64,000 nt of DNA from Bimastos eiseni (taxonomy: Eukaryota; Annelida; Clitellata; Crassiclitellata; Lumbricidae): positions 372,001 to 436,000 of the forward strand of contig OY365809.1 of assembly GCA_959347315.1 (NCBI GenBank). The letters are read 5' to 3'. The notes beneath the pieces are model-generated. The model saw nothing but the letters and a program-made list of their open reading frames with translations. It searched no databases and was not told where the DNA came from. This document shows positions 11,401 to 22,424 of the stretch, piece by piece. Made by a program: the position numbers and the translations under genes. The stretch's first letter is position 1. Each line of letters begins with the position of its first letter.

Positions 11401-12639
11401 GGGATGAATGAATGAATGATGCAGACTTTGGCAACTGATTAATTATCAATTTCCATCATTATGCAGCCAGTGGCTAAATGCAGTAGACACCAAAACCAAG
11501 ACAGTTCAGTCTAATATCACAGTTTACCATCAGTGTTATTTTGCTTCTTTGATTAATTTTACTTCTAGTTCTTATTCACTTCTGTCTAATTGATATTACT
11601 TCTACTTCTAGTTATCAGAAAAATGTACTGCTACTGTTTATTCATTTCTGTCTATGCCATTTTATTTCTACTTCTCTAATAATTTCACTTCTACTTCAGT
11701 TTTTATTTAAAATTTCGGTGTAAATGACAAATGTTCCGTTTTTCTCAGTCTTTATGCTTAGCACATACTGCACACACTTGTCTCAATACTAATTAATGTA
11801 ATGTTTCATTTAAGCTTTTATTCCAGTCCCATAGACTAACACAGTGACAAACACTGTTAATTGGAGCAGTCTATACCGTATCGCCAATCAATGATCTTGG
11901 GAGTTCATTTTTTAGAAATGCTTGCATCTTCAGAGATTGCTTCATCCTATTTCTACGATCAGTTGATAAAATCCCAGCTATTGAGAAAATTATCTCTATG
12001 TAGGTCTGAGATGCTGGTGCTGAAACCAGGTCTTCAGCCAATGGGAATAGTTTGGGATAAATGCTGCTTCTACTGTTCCAAAATCAAGAGAATTATGAAC
12101 TGCTCCTTGCTGCTTAATGTCCTGCAAATATTTGTCAACTTTAAGACCAATGTTGCATTCTGACTGCAGCACTATAGTAAAACGTTCTTTTTGCTTCATT
12201 CTAGAGCTGAGAAACTTGTATATTTTTCAAAGCTGGAGGTGCACACTCATTGGTGGTATTGGTTGAAGTGGAAGGAATGGCACGACATGTTTGAGGAAGT
12301 ACTAATAACAGCCCACGGAAGGCGCATCTGAAATGTTTATTATATATCATTCTGAAATTAATTTTACTTCTTATTCTTGTTCACTTCAGGAGGTCTCCAT
12401 TTCACTTCTTATTCTATTCTAGTTCTTACAATAATTTTTATTCTACTTCTACTAAACGAGAATGAAATAATTATTATTCTATTCGACTTCGAGTTCACAA
12501 ATATATCACTGCTTACAATGATGAAAACACATTAAAAAGAACAAATATTGACTTAGTCACTCGTGACTTCTCTGTTTCATAACACATGTGTAGAACTGCT
12601 CTAGACATCTATTGGGATTCGGAAGGCAATGGATTCATC

Positions 12640-12965
12640 TCAGTTAGAATAGAAAAACACTTAAATGAGAACTTTGTAATGTCTCTTTACAGTTGATACA
12701 TACCGGTCCACCTCCGTGGATCTTGTAATATTCGTCCTTGACCTTTCGGATGACCCTGTTCATTTCCAGACAATAGTCTTTGAAGTCCTTCCTTGCTTCC
12801 TCTGTCTTGGCACCACGCCAGACCCTCTCCAGCTTCCTCCTCATCAGCTTCATCTTCATGATGTCGTCCGTCATCCACGGAGCGTCTGGATGACTTCGCT
12901 TGCGTTGGCCGCGGTTCATGAATCCCTCCGGATCCTCAGCATAACTCCTCTTCCCATCCAAATAC
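12640..12965 (-). mobile_element. LINE ORF2 fragment (linker between endonuclease and reverse transcriptase)
   Basis: The - strand encodes DAPWMTDDIMKMKLMRRK, then LERVWRGAKTEEA and VIRKVKDEYYKI. The order APWMTDDI, LRRKLER-W and RKxKxxYY is typical of the segment linking the endonuclease and reverse-transcriptase domains of L2/CR1-like elements. The frame is short and open at both ends, so this is a fragment and not a host gene. Confidence 0.6.
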
Positions 12966-13599
12966 CTTCAATTAGCAATAGGGGACTCAGTGAAATAGAT
13001 GGCGTCAGTATGAAATGTGGGTAAGCTACCCGAGGTAAAATTGTGTGTGATGTATGTTTCTTCACACCAAAGTAATCTAAAAGTTAGCCAAATTAGGAAA
13101 TGCCTACGTATTGCTGCGTTCCAAAATTCAAAGGAAAAGAAGGCGGCAACCTATTAGATCTGAAGGTTTTAACCTGCATGCAACATTTATAATTTTATTG
13201 TTCGCGCAGCGGTAAATGGAAAGTCCGCTGTGATTGGACGTAAAAATGAGACACAGGTTGCCCTCTCCTCTCTCCATTTCTAGTGTTCAAATTTATGTAT
13301 TTATCCTTAATGGAATTAGCTTTTAATTCTTACGCCAGCCATCAATAGGAACAACATAAACAAACAACGCATGACCAATATAAAAAAAATTCTTAGACCT
13401 ATGTGCATACTGGCACCACCAATTTCTACTTAAGGAACTGCCCACAGAGTCCCCTATTAGATACATCAACATTAGACAACATTTACTAATTAACCATCAG
13501 AGTAATTAAAGCATCTGATCTCAAGTCAAAATGAATGATTTCAGACCAATTAGAAGAACAAGTCTTAGAGCAACTTAGTACCAAGCATAAAGACTGAAG

Positions 13600-14590
13600 G
13601 TAGAAACAGTGAGAACAAGGGTAGAGACTGTGAGACCAAAGGTAGACCGTGTGACCGAGGGTAGAGAGTGAGACTGTGAGAGTAAGGGTAGAGACTGTGA
13701 GACAAAGGGTATAAACTGTAAGGCTAAGGGTAGAGACTGTAAGGCTAAGGGACACACAGACTGAGACCAAGGGAAAGAAACTGTGAGAACAAAGATAAAC
13801 TGTGTGACCAAAGGTAGAGAGTGAGACTGTGAGAGTAAGGGTAGAGACTGTGAGACCAAAGGTAGACTGTGTGACCAAGGGTAGAGATTGTGAGACCAAG
13901 GGAAAGAGACTGTGAGAACAAAGGTAGACTGTGTGACCAAGGGTAGAGACTATGAGACCAAAGGTAGACTGTGTGACCAAGGGTAGAGAGTGAGACTGTG
14001 AGAGTAAGGGTAGAGACTGAGAGACCTAGGGTAGAGACTGTGAGAGTAAGGGTAGAGACTGTGAGAGTAAGGGTAGAGACTGAGAGACCAAAGGTAGACC
14101 GTGTGACCGAGGGTAGAGAGTGAGACTGTGAGAGTAAGGGTAGAGACTGAGAGACCAAGGGTAAAGACTATGAGACCAAAGGTAGACCGTGTGACCGAGG
14201 GTGGAGAGTGAGACCGTGAGAGTAAGGGTAGAGACTGAGAGACCAAGGGTAGAGACTATGAGACCAAAGGTAGACTGTGTGACCAAGGGTAGAGAGTGAG
14301 ACTGTGAGAGTAAGGGTAGAGACTGAGAGACCTAGGGTAGAGACTGTGAGAGTAAGGGTAGAGACTGTGAGAGTAAGGGTAGAGACTGAGAGACCAAAGG
14401 TAGACCGTGTGACCGAGGGTAGAGAGTGAGACTGTGAGAGTAAGGGTAGAGACTGAGAGACCAAGGGTAAAGACTGTGAGAGTAAGGGTTGAGACTGTGA
14501 GAGTAAGGGTAGAGACTGAGAGACCAAGGGTAGAGACTGTGAGAGTATGGGTAGAGACTGTGAGAGTAAGGGTAGAGACCGTGTGACCAG
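13600..14590 (-). repeat. 1 kb minisatellite of 21-bp units immediately 3' of hnRNP K
   Basis: The basic + strand unit is GACTGTGAGAGTAAGGGTAGA or GACTGAGAGACCAAGGGTAGA, with a longer higher-order period marked by GTGTGACC. Because 21 is a multiple of three, several - strand frames stay open and give SQSLPLL-type heptad shadows. The array begins about 30-40 nt after the hnRNP K stop codon and is probably part of its 3' UTR. On the sense strand each unit carries CTACCCTT or CTACCCTTGG, i.e. a CCC core in a pyrimidine-rich context. Confidence 0.9.
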
Positions 14591-14621
14591 AGACATTGAG
14601 ATTGAGGCACACAATCAGACC

Positions 14622-15074
14622 CTAGAGAGACCTCATCTGAAGCATGTATTGTGCTTTCTGGAGTTGCTCTGGTGTTCCGGAGAGAGTGAGGAATCGTTCG
14701 GATGCTCCGGCTGGTGGAACCTCGATGACGATCTTGGCCCTCGATTCTGAACGGATGTCTCTGATCGCAGTTCCACGTCGACCCATGACGACCGTCTGCA
14801 GCTGAAACGAAACCAACCAATAATCAGTCAGACTCAATGATGTACTCAGCAACGTTTGCTGGTCTTTCCACAGTCAAGTCAGACAGACATTCACAATACC
14901 AGACACACACACACGCACGTACATTAAGCCAGACGTATGCAGCCAGGAGAGACTGAGGAAATGAGAAAGCTAAAGAGAAGACAGGTGGAAGGAACAAGGT
15001 GTGCATTTGTCATAAGTTACCGGTTTCGGAATGCTGACTTGGACGGTACGAGCATCAATCGGATGAAAGCCAAG
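14622..15074 (-). CDS. HNRNPK: hnRNP K last two exons, KH3
   Basis: Exons 15074-15021 and 14801-14622 encode LGFHPIDARTVQVSIPKP and then LQTVVMGRRGTAIRDIRSES, followed by IVIEVPPAGASERFLTLSG and LQKAQYMLQMRSL. This matches hnRNP K KH3 (QVTIPKDLAGSIIGKGG; ITGTQDQIQNAQYLL). The GXXG loop is GRRG and the preceding helix turn reads VVM instead of the usual SII. Confidence 0.92.
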
Positions 15075-16816
15075 CTGGAAAATATGATGACAACCATTTA
15101 TTAACCATCGAATCAAACAAGAAATCTTAAATCACATACATTGCATCTAATCTGATTCCAATTTAAGCAGTGTGTTAGCATCTTTAAAAGTGAAAGAAGA
15201 AGACTATTATCTTAACTATTTCGCATTGTTTATCATCAAATAGCCTTACGACCTGGATTTACCCAGGATTTAAGTTCACTGTTATTTCAACCGTTGGCTG
15301 TACACAGCATTTGTGATCTTTGCTTTTTCTTCAGCAACAAATGTAGTTTTGTTGGATGTTTTGCTCTTGACATTGCAACATACAACTGTTCAGTATTCAG
15401 GCAGCAGTTGATGCCCATCTCACTGTTCTTGTGACTGTTCTTGTGACTGTTCTTGCCATCAACCAATGTCTGCTACATTAAAGATTGCGACGTCAGAAAA
15501 GTTTTTTCATAGAATAATTAGAATTTGCCAGAAACTGTAATCGTTCACTGATTCTAAGACAATGCATCGTGCACAATGGAATGTTGTCAACAGCAACCGT
15601 TCCTCGTCATCTCACATGTTATCTCCCTAAGTGACTGATCGATCGTGCAGAAGAGAGCATCTTACCCCTGGACATTGATCAAGAGGGACGGTCCTCCTTG
15701 ATGATGAGTTCACATTGTTCTGCTGACCGATGCTGCCACTGCTTTCGTCTTTTGCTGTCTGACCATAAACCCCGCATTGGTTGGCAGAGGGAGGGGTAGA
15801 GGGAGGAGGAGGTCCCATTGAATGCGGTCCCATCGGATGTGGCGTCGCACCGCCACCGTATCCACCCGGACTCTGACCCATAGAACCGACGTAACCTCTG
15901 CCGGTGGGGTACTGAACCGCTGAACTCCAACTGTGTGCTCTGGGTCCCTCGTTCGTGTAACCTCGTCCCATCATGTCGCCCCTGCCATAGTACAATCCCT
16001 GACCCCGAGGACCCGGTCCTCCTCCTCCTCCGCGGAAACCGGGCGAGTCATAGGAACTTGGAGTGAAATTATTCTGCTGATAAGATGGAAATCGGTTGCC
16101 ATAGAAACTAAAAGAAGAGAAAACACAGACAAGAGTTAATGAATGAAACAACAGAGATAATTACATTTGTTAATCTCTTTAAAACAATCCGTTAATTAAA
16201 TGACTATAATCATTTCTGGTGAATAACTAAATTGCAAGAAGAGTAAGAGAGAGTAGTTCATGATGTCTGATGCTATTTAATAAACAGTTGAGATAAGAAG
16301 ACCAACCCTGGAGGTGAGTGCATATCCTGTCCTGGAGAAGGACTCTGTCCTGCGTCAAATCCAGATCCACCCCCACCCGGACCTCCTCCATCCATTCTAG
16401 GAGTGGATGCTGTTGGAGTCAGCTGACACCCATCGGGTCCTTGTAAGACAGTCCTAGACGAAATGAGAATCAACTCACTTAAGAAAAACATATAGAAAAG
16501 ACGACGATAAAGACAGTTTCCTCGGGCATCGTTTCAAGATACACAAGCCAACATATCAGAATTATCCACACACTTCTTGACTCAAGTGCATCAGACCTAA
16601 AAAGATCATGCATTGTGCCACCTGCCACTCAATCAGCCACAAATCAATCATTCAACCACCTGTGACTTATTTAGTCACCTGTCAATCATTCAGCCACCTG
16701 TCACTCAATTAGTCACCTGTCAATCATAATCATTCAGCCACTCATTACATAACAAAAGACAGGCGCCCTTGTAGAAGCATGGCCGCGTTACGGCGCCATA
16801 TAATAACAAATTGTCG

Positions 16817-16855
<39 letters not shown>

Positions 16856-17136
16856 TAGACAGAGTAACATGCTAATCAATGCAGTTTCGCATTTCAACTA
16901 CGCCCACATGAAAAAATTGCAACAAGAAGTATTGCTCAAAAGGTGGCGCTTACTCTCCCTGAAATGGCATCATGACATCATATCCAGTGAATCCTCCATA
17001 TTCCAGGGCCTTGATCTCCACAAAGTTGTTGGGATTGTAAGGAAGAATGAGACCAACAGGGGGCACCTGAAACAATGCATTCCAATCAGTTTTTGTAAAT
17101 GAAGCAGACATTCGAAGGTTAGTTTTGCGCTATGTT

Positions 17137-17168
<32 letters not shown>

Positions 17169-20100
17169 TTTAATGAAGCCAACACTTGACACTTGACGAA
17201 CAGTTACTCATTCTGAATAAGAAGATGAATCAATCACTGCAGCCATTTAGATCGAGACATAAAAGCTTCTTGAAGAGGCTTATATGATGATGATAAGAGA
17301 GCAACCACACTGACCCTCATAACAAGAACAACACTGACCCTTATAACAAGAACAACACTGACCCTCATAACAAGAACAACACTGACCCTCATAACAAAAA
17401 CAACACTGAACCTCATAACAAAAACAACACTGAACCTCATAACAAAAACAACACTGACCCTCATAACAAGAACAACACTGACCTTTATAACAAGAACAAC
17501 ACTGACCCTCATAACAAGAACAACACTGACCCTCATAACAAGAACAACACTGACTCTCATAACAAAAACAACACTGACCCTTATAACAAGAACAACACTG
17601 ACCCTCATAGCAAGAACAACACTGACTCTCATAACAAAAACAACACTGACCCTTATAACAAGAACAACACTGACCCTCATAGCAAGAACAACACTGACTC
17701 TCATAACAAAAATAACACTGACCCTTATAACAAGAACAACACTGACCCTCATAACAAGAACAACACTGACCCTTATAACAAGTTCAACGATGGTTGCAAT
17801 GCAGTTGGCAATGTCAACTGGTGATCCGTTGATCTGGACGACGCGATCAGTCGACCGTGGACACCAGGCGCCGTAGACCTTCACCCTCGCATTGCAGTTC
17901 TATGTGGCAACATTCAAAAGCAACAGACATCTGTAAGAAACAGATCAATTGAGCAACAATGCGAAAAATAACGACCGGCGTATGACTGAGGAGTTTCGAA
18001 TTGACGGATGTAAAGATGACAGATGTGCAGATGATGCGAATAGATATCTCTTCCGCTTACAATTCGTAGTTCCTTTATTCCGATTCCTTTTTTCCCAGTG
18101 ATGGTTCCAGTCTGACTCTGATGCATCAGTATTCGAACATCAACATCGTCCGTCACATCAGAAGGCTGGAAAAGAAAAGAGAGAAGATCGGATGCAATTC
18201 TTCACCGGTTATATTAGAACACCCAAAGCCACTGCGGATGAGAGACGTCCTTCTGCAATTCTACACCAAGCAGTCACCAACAGCTATCTTATAGCAGCTA
18301 AGATCAATTCGGTCATTAAGCATTTATCCTCTAGAGTCTTGTCATTATACAGCCGAGTCATTCGATTACCCTTCATTGGTGTGGCATGGGTGCTGATTGG
18401 TTAGAGCGGTCGGCCCGTAACGCTCAGTGTGCGCGCTGTTCGTTGGTATGTAGCTGTCTATTGGGTTGGGCTCCAGTCTACTTGAAATCCCTTATTGTTC
18501 CTGTCACAACATGCCTGGGTCACCAATCTTTACGTTCAGTCTGTCAACATACTCTTTTTGTACCTTTTGCTCAGAGTTAAAGGGTGTTCGCCATTGTTAG
18601 CCCTACAGCGTGGAATGGTCTCTCTCTGGTCATCCACTCCCTTCTTAAGGAACCCTCTAATACATTTCATCAACATCTCAAGACTCTTCTTTTTGCTCGG
18701 GATCGGGAGCGCCTCTGAGTAGTCGTCCTGAAGGGGCGTTATATTAAATTCATATAAATTCAATTCAATTCAAATATATGATAATGATCTCAAAGAGAGG
18801 ACAAGAATGAAGAAGCAGAGAAGTTGTGAGAACAAAGAAAATGAGAGGAAGAAGAAGAGTTGGATCACCCACTGGATTGTTGTCGATCACTGGTATGAGA
18901 TCGAGAATTGTTTCACAGATTGATCCCAGATCACCCATGATACTAAGAATCCTAGAGAAACAAATCATTCACAAACTTTTCCTCTCACAATACGCAGAAC
19001 ATTGAACATCAACTGAAACTCAATAATTGCATAAACAACGATTAAATGTACATCGTATACCAAATAGCAACATTCAACAGAAACTCAATTTCATCCTAGA
19101 AATTAAAAGAGACAATGACTTAATCTTTAGAAAATTTCCTCTGCTGTTAAATAGCAAAAAATCTCTCCTCTCAGTTGATGCTACATGTGTCAAATTGTGT
19201 GGCCAACATGTCAGACTCTTTGGACCATAATCTGCAGAGTATTACGGGGTTTGAGAAACTCATTGATTCCTGAGGCAGTTACTAAATATCGACCATCAGT
19301 CACAAATCACAATTGCTCTGAGCCATTGATGTCTTATCATAATTTAATAATTTAATGTACAATATCAAAATACAGTTGTATTGTATTGGATTAATTTGCA
19401 CCCGTTCATTTTCATCAATGACTCGACAGATGCATAAGAGTAAAGTAAGAACGAATTCAAACAGGAAGAGCAACAATTGCCAAATAAGCAAAAGAAAAAA
19501 TGCACAACAGATACAACTCACCTCTCAGGACTTCTTGTGTCAGTCAGAAATAACTTGACCTCATACTATAAAAGGAAAAAAGAACACAATCATAACACGC
19601 ATTAACGAGAATCGTCAAAACCAAATCAAACAGCAATCCCCTTGGTATCTTTCACTGAAAACCGCAAATTATGCGTCAGACAGATCTGGGAAGGTTAACC
19701 TGATCTGCCCTAAAATAAATAAGAAGTAAAAAACAATTGGCTCCTGAGATGACCATCTTCAACACTTCAGCCAATAAACTCTGAAAGCTGCACAAAGCGC
19801 TGGCAACAAACATCAACTGACCTGCTGTCGAATTCGCTTAATGTTTGAACCATTCTTTCCAATAATGGAGCCAGCATTCTAAAACAAAATCAACATCTAA
19901 TAGCCTTCAGCTCCTCCTTCTCAAGACAGCAACAACACTTTATTTAAAAAACTTTGAATATGAACAGAATCCTTTAGTAATGAGGTAAATAAACACTAAA
20001 CTAAAATCATTTGCCATGTGAATCATTTGCTATGTGAATCATGTGCTGGGTGTTGTGTGAAAACATTCCCTATGTAAAGTCCTTGCTTAGAAATAGCGCA

Positions 20101-21204
20101 GATATGTGAATGTGTATAAGTAGAACTTCATCGTATTAGTTCTTCATGTAAATAGTGCAACTCATGTTTGCCTCGTGTGTGTATGTGTGCTTGTGTTAAG
20201 ACTGTTAAGCCTGGCCTCGGCGTACGTGCCTGGCCTAGGCATTTGTTCCTGGCCTCAGCGCCGCAACAGTCCTTGGCATTTCCCTGAACTCACCCGTCCT
20301 CTGACCAAGAGTCGTAATTCCATTTGTGGTCCATCTCCACTGCGTCTTTTTAACTTCTGAAATTCCTCTTTATCGATTGGTTCGTTTTTTGCAAACGATT
20401 CGTTTTTTGTGAATGCTGCTCCTCCTCCTCCTCCTCGATGGCCTGGACAAAAGACAAAAGAGGGTTTCAACACCTACACAACAATCTTAGAAGGCTGTGG
20501 TCAGTTCTTACACAGTGACATCATCGAAGTCAGCCATTGACTGTCGAAGGTCCAACTCACAGCATCTATTATAAGAGTATATTGCTTGGGGGGCTGCCAC
20601 CACCCACACTGATCCATCTCTAGAGCAGATTCTGTAGACAGTGGTGCATTGGATATGATATGCAGTCACACATCAAGTTCTTATCATGAATACCCAGGTT
20701 GAACGAAGGCTGGATTAGGGTCAGTTGGATGTATAACGTGCAGAAGCCAATTGTCACAGAAAGAGAGAAGGCAAACGACGTCGTCTGTCAATTGACAAAC
20801 AATGTTTATTTAAAATAAAACAAAAGCTGAAAAGCATGAATAAGAAATTTACAAAACAGGTTTACCACAGGTTTTGCATTAACTATTGGGTTAGCCGGCA
20901 AATGCTTACAAAGAATTTAGACACCAATTGAGTCGTCACTTTGACCAATCAGAATTCAAATCCGCTTCAACACATAAGCCATAAGTCATCAGCCATAAGT
21001 CATCAGCCATAAGCGTCAATTTACAACTTTTAAAAGTAAAAGCAGATTTTTATCAAGGGATTCTCTGATCTTTTCATTTCAAATAAGATTAATTAAAGTG
21101 TCAAAGACCAATGACACAGACACAAAAACAAGACAGCAGAATGGTTACTTACTAGAAGGAAATGAATAATTGACATTAAAACCTCTGCCTCTTGCTCCTG
21201 CCAT
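14622..21204 (-). CDS. HNRNPK: Heterogeneous nuclear ribonucleoprotein K homologue, complete
   Basis: RNA/ssDNA-binding protein of nucleus and cytoplasm with three KH domains that recognise C-rich tracts. Exons in transcript order: 21204-21153, 20442-20294, 19878-19822, 19565-19522, 18951-18873, 18165-18061, 17899-17771, 17066-16954, 16453-16307, 16107-15666, 15074-15021, 14801-14622 (stop). They total 1551 nt, 516 aa, with phases agreeing at every junction. KH1 has DGPQMELRLLV then NAGSIIGKNGSNIKRIRQQ (GKNG about residues 74-77). KH2 has DVRILMHQSQTGTITGKKG (about 151-154), then STDRVVQINGSP. KH3 has VQVSIPKP, GRRG (about 464-467) and a close of LQKAQYMLQ. Between KH2 and KH3 is a long Gly/Pro/Ser-rich region, where vertebrate hnRNP K has its RGG/SH3-binding KI region. 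The start codon was chosen because the exon is short, in phase and begins MAGARGRG. The C-terminus ends QMRSL, shorter than the vertebrate KQYSGKFF end. Confidence 0.94.
15666..16107 (-). CDS. HNRNPK: hnRNP K exon 10, Gly/Pro/Ser-rich linker
   Basis: This is the largest coding exon (442 nt). It encodes a low-complexity linker: FYGNRFPSYQQNNFTPSSY, FRGGGGGPGPRGQGLYYGRG, YGGGATPHPMGPHSMGPPPP, then a Gln/Asn/Ser-rich end. RG/GRG and polyproline elements resemble the region of vertebrate hnRNP K between KH2 and KH3 that binds SH3 domains. The donor GTAAGA follows QCPG. Confidence 0.88.
16755..16855. repeat. ATT microsatellite at the end of a dispersed repeat fragment
   Basis: TTATT units (16818-16855) follow a string GCGTTACGGCGCCATATAA whose complement reappears near 25157-25190 (GCGCCGTAACGCAGCCATGC). 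This suggests the 3' end of an interspersed element with a microsatellite tail. Confidence 0.5.
17314..17787 (-). repeat. 24-bp minisatellite containing about 19 copies of an exon end plus 5' splice site
   Basis: On the - strand the unit is GTCAGTGTTGTTCTTGTTAT plus RAGG. It translates as an 8-residue repeat VSVVLVMR/VSVVLVIR in the same frame as the preceding KH2 exon. I count 19 units in the frame, including the authentic exon end. Most contain AGG|GTCAGT, two have GTTCAG (RFS variants) and one has AAG|GTCAGT. The frame stays open from the exon to 17234. Confidence 0.93.
17771..17899 (-). CDS. HNRNPK: hnRNP K exon 7, second half of KH2, whose donor lies in a tandem repeat
   Basis: Encodes 43 residues from NCNARVKVYGAW through CPRSTDRVVQINGSPVDI to ATIVELVIR, matching the second half of hnRNP K KH2 (STDRVV is nearly invariant). 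The simplest donor is GTCAGT right after ATAAGG. However, the last 12 exon bases and the donor belong to the first unit of a 24-bp tandem array (17314-17787), so the exon's 3' limit is ambiguous. Any of the downstream copies would also splice in phase 0 to the next exon at 17066. Confidence 0.9.
18378..18745 (+). mobile_element. SINE head fragment followed by a LINE 3'-end relic
   Basis: 18378-18440 carries the tRNA-like head found in full at 23695-23920 and 50843-51025 (GATTGGTTAGAGCGGTCGGC). From about 18460 the + strand reads as a decayed reverse-transcriptase C-terminus: APVYLKSLIVPV, then with a frame change FAIVSPTAWNGLSLVIHSLL and HQHLKTLLFARDRERL. It ends in CGCCTCTGAGTAG and GGGCGTTATAT, the same end as other LINE tails in this window. 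It sits in an hnRNP K intron. Confidence 0.65.
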
Positions 21205-21889
21205 TGTCCACAATGTTCTGGAGCAACAAAACAAAACAAGACTTAGCAGCCTCGTCATAAATCAGCGAAATCAAATATTTCATCGCTGCTTAGAAAATAT
21301 ACAAGTAACTTCGTCCTAGGTGTCTCTAGGGCAAGAACTTATGGAAATCAAGATGGATGCGTTAATATATAGTACATTTGTTCCACACATGCACCAAACA
21401 ACAAGCACAAAAACTAATTTCAAGATTCTCCAAACTATAAGCATGAAAAAACTCTTTTGGTTTTATGTAACGTATTTTAAGAATGTTCATCAGAAAGAAC
21501 AAGTTTGGCAGTATTAACCACTAGTCCATTTAGGGATTTTAGTCACACACGATGTTTACGAGAAAGCCAACAGAACCAGATGCACAGCTTAGGTCTAAAA
21601 ATGTAAAGGTAATCCGCATAGTGGCTAGCTATCAGGAATTATTACTACATTATATTTACACGAGTTTTACATTGATGAAGATCCTCCAATGAAAAAACAC
21701 GCAAAACAACCGGAAGTACAAAATGATTTACACCCGTGAGCAAGTGAGCTAGTACTAACTAACTATCAAACACCGAAGGAGTTTCTTCTAAGTAAGTAAA
21801 TGAAAGTCGTAGTCGTAAGCGTAAACTTCATATTGATAAAGCGCAACTTGTAAACTGTGCGAAATAAGCTGGTCTCTTTGTAGCGGTTT

Positions 21890-22140
21890 GATGTGGCGCT
21901 GAGAAATTTAGAAGATTTGCTTTATTTATGTGAGACAACGGAGATGGATAGCGCATGTGCTATACGAGGAAACTCAATAATGCAAACGAACATAGCAGGG
22001 ATGATGGACGGAAAACGCGGAAGAGGAAGACCAAGTCGAATGCTGCTGAACTGGATGATCAATGGCAAATGGCTACCACTACCAGAGACTTAAAGAGGAA
22101 GCGCAGAGGAGAGAGGAATGGCGACGTCGAACATTTGAAC
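21890..22140 (+). mobile_element. LINE reverse-transcriptase C-terminal relic (second family)
   Basis: Across two frames the + strand gives RQRRWIAHVLYEE, then DGKRGRGRPSRMLLNWM, then KEEAQRREEWRRRTFEH. The order RRW-xx-HVL, GKR-RGRP, W and R-xx-WRR is the usual tail of non-LTR ORF2 proteins of a different type from the GP-WN-LP tails elsewhere in the window. Frameshifts and a stop show that it is dead. Confidence 0.6.
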
Positions 22141-22424
22141 ATGCTTAAAATACTTGTTTTTTTAAATATTTTTATTCAATTTACTAATATTATTATATTA
22201 CTAATTGTGGGTTATTCAGTCCGAAATCAAGCTAAATTAATTATAAAAACGAGTTGGAGCTCTTTTTTCTGAGTTTTTCATGCTGTATATGATGCTTTTT
22301 ATAACAAAACTGCTGTGACAAAATCCAAAGGAAACTAAAAACCAAATAACCAAATAAAACCCAAACACAAATTATAAAAACTTTTGATTTTTTTATCTTG
22401 GTTTTTGCATCCTTGCACAGGGAT

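Larger units (their letters stand above)
9191..14621. other. Intergenic region between tropomyosin and hnRNP K (convergent genes)
   Basis: The 3' ends of tropomyosin (+) and hnRNP K (-) face each other here. No intact gene is visible. The region holds tropomyosin 3' UTR, relics of non-LTR retrotransposons (10700-11400 and 12640-12965), A/T-rich unique DNA with runs of ACTTCTA-like words (11560-12500), and the large 21-bp minisatellite 13600-14590. Confidence 0.7.

Noticed and set aside
13600..14590. Interstitial telomere repeat (AAGGGTAGAG resembles TTAGGG)
   Set aside because: The unit is 21 bp and never contains TTAGGG in tandem.
13486..14820. Overlapping long - strand frames rich in SQSLPLL/TLTVSTL
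   Set aside because: A 21-bp repeat preserves the frame. One of them overlaps the last hnRNP K exon in the wrong frame.
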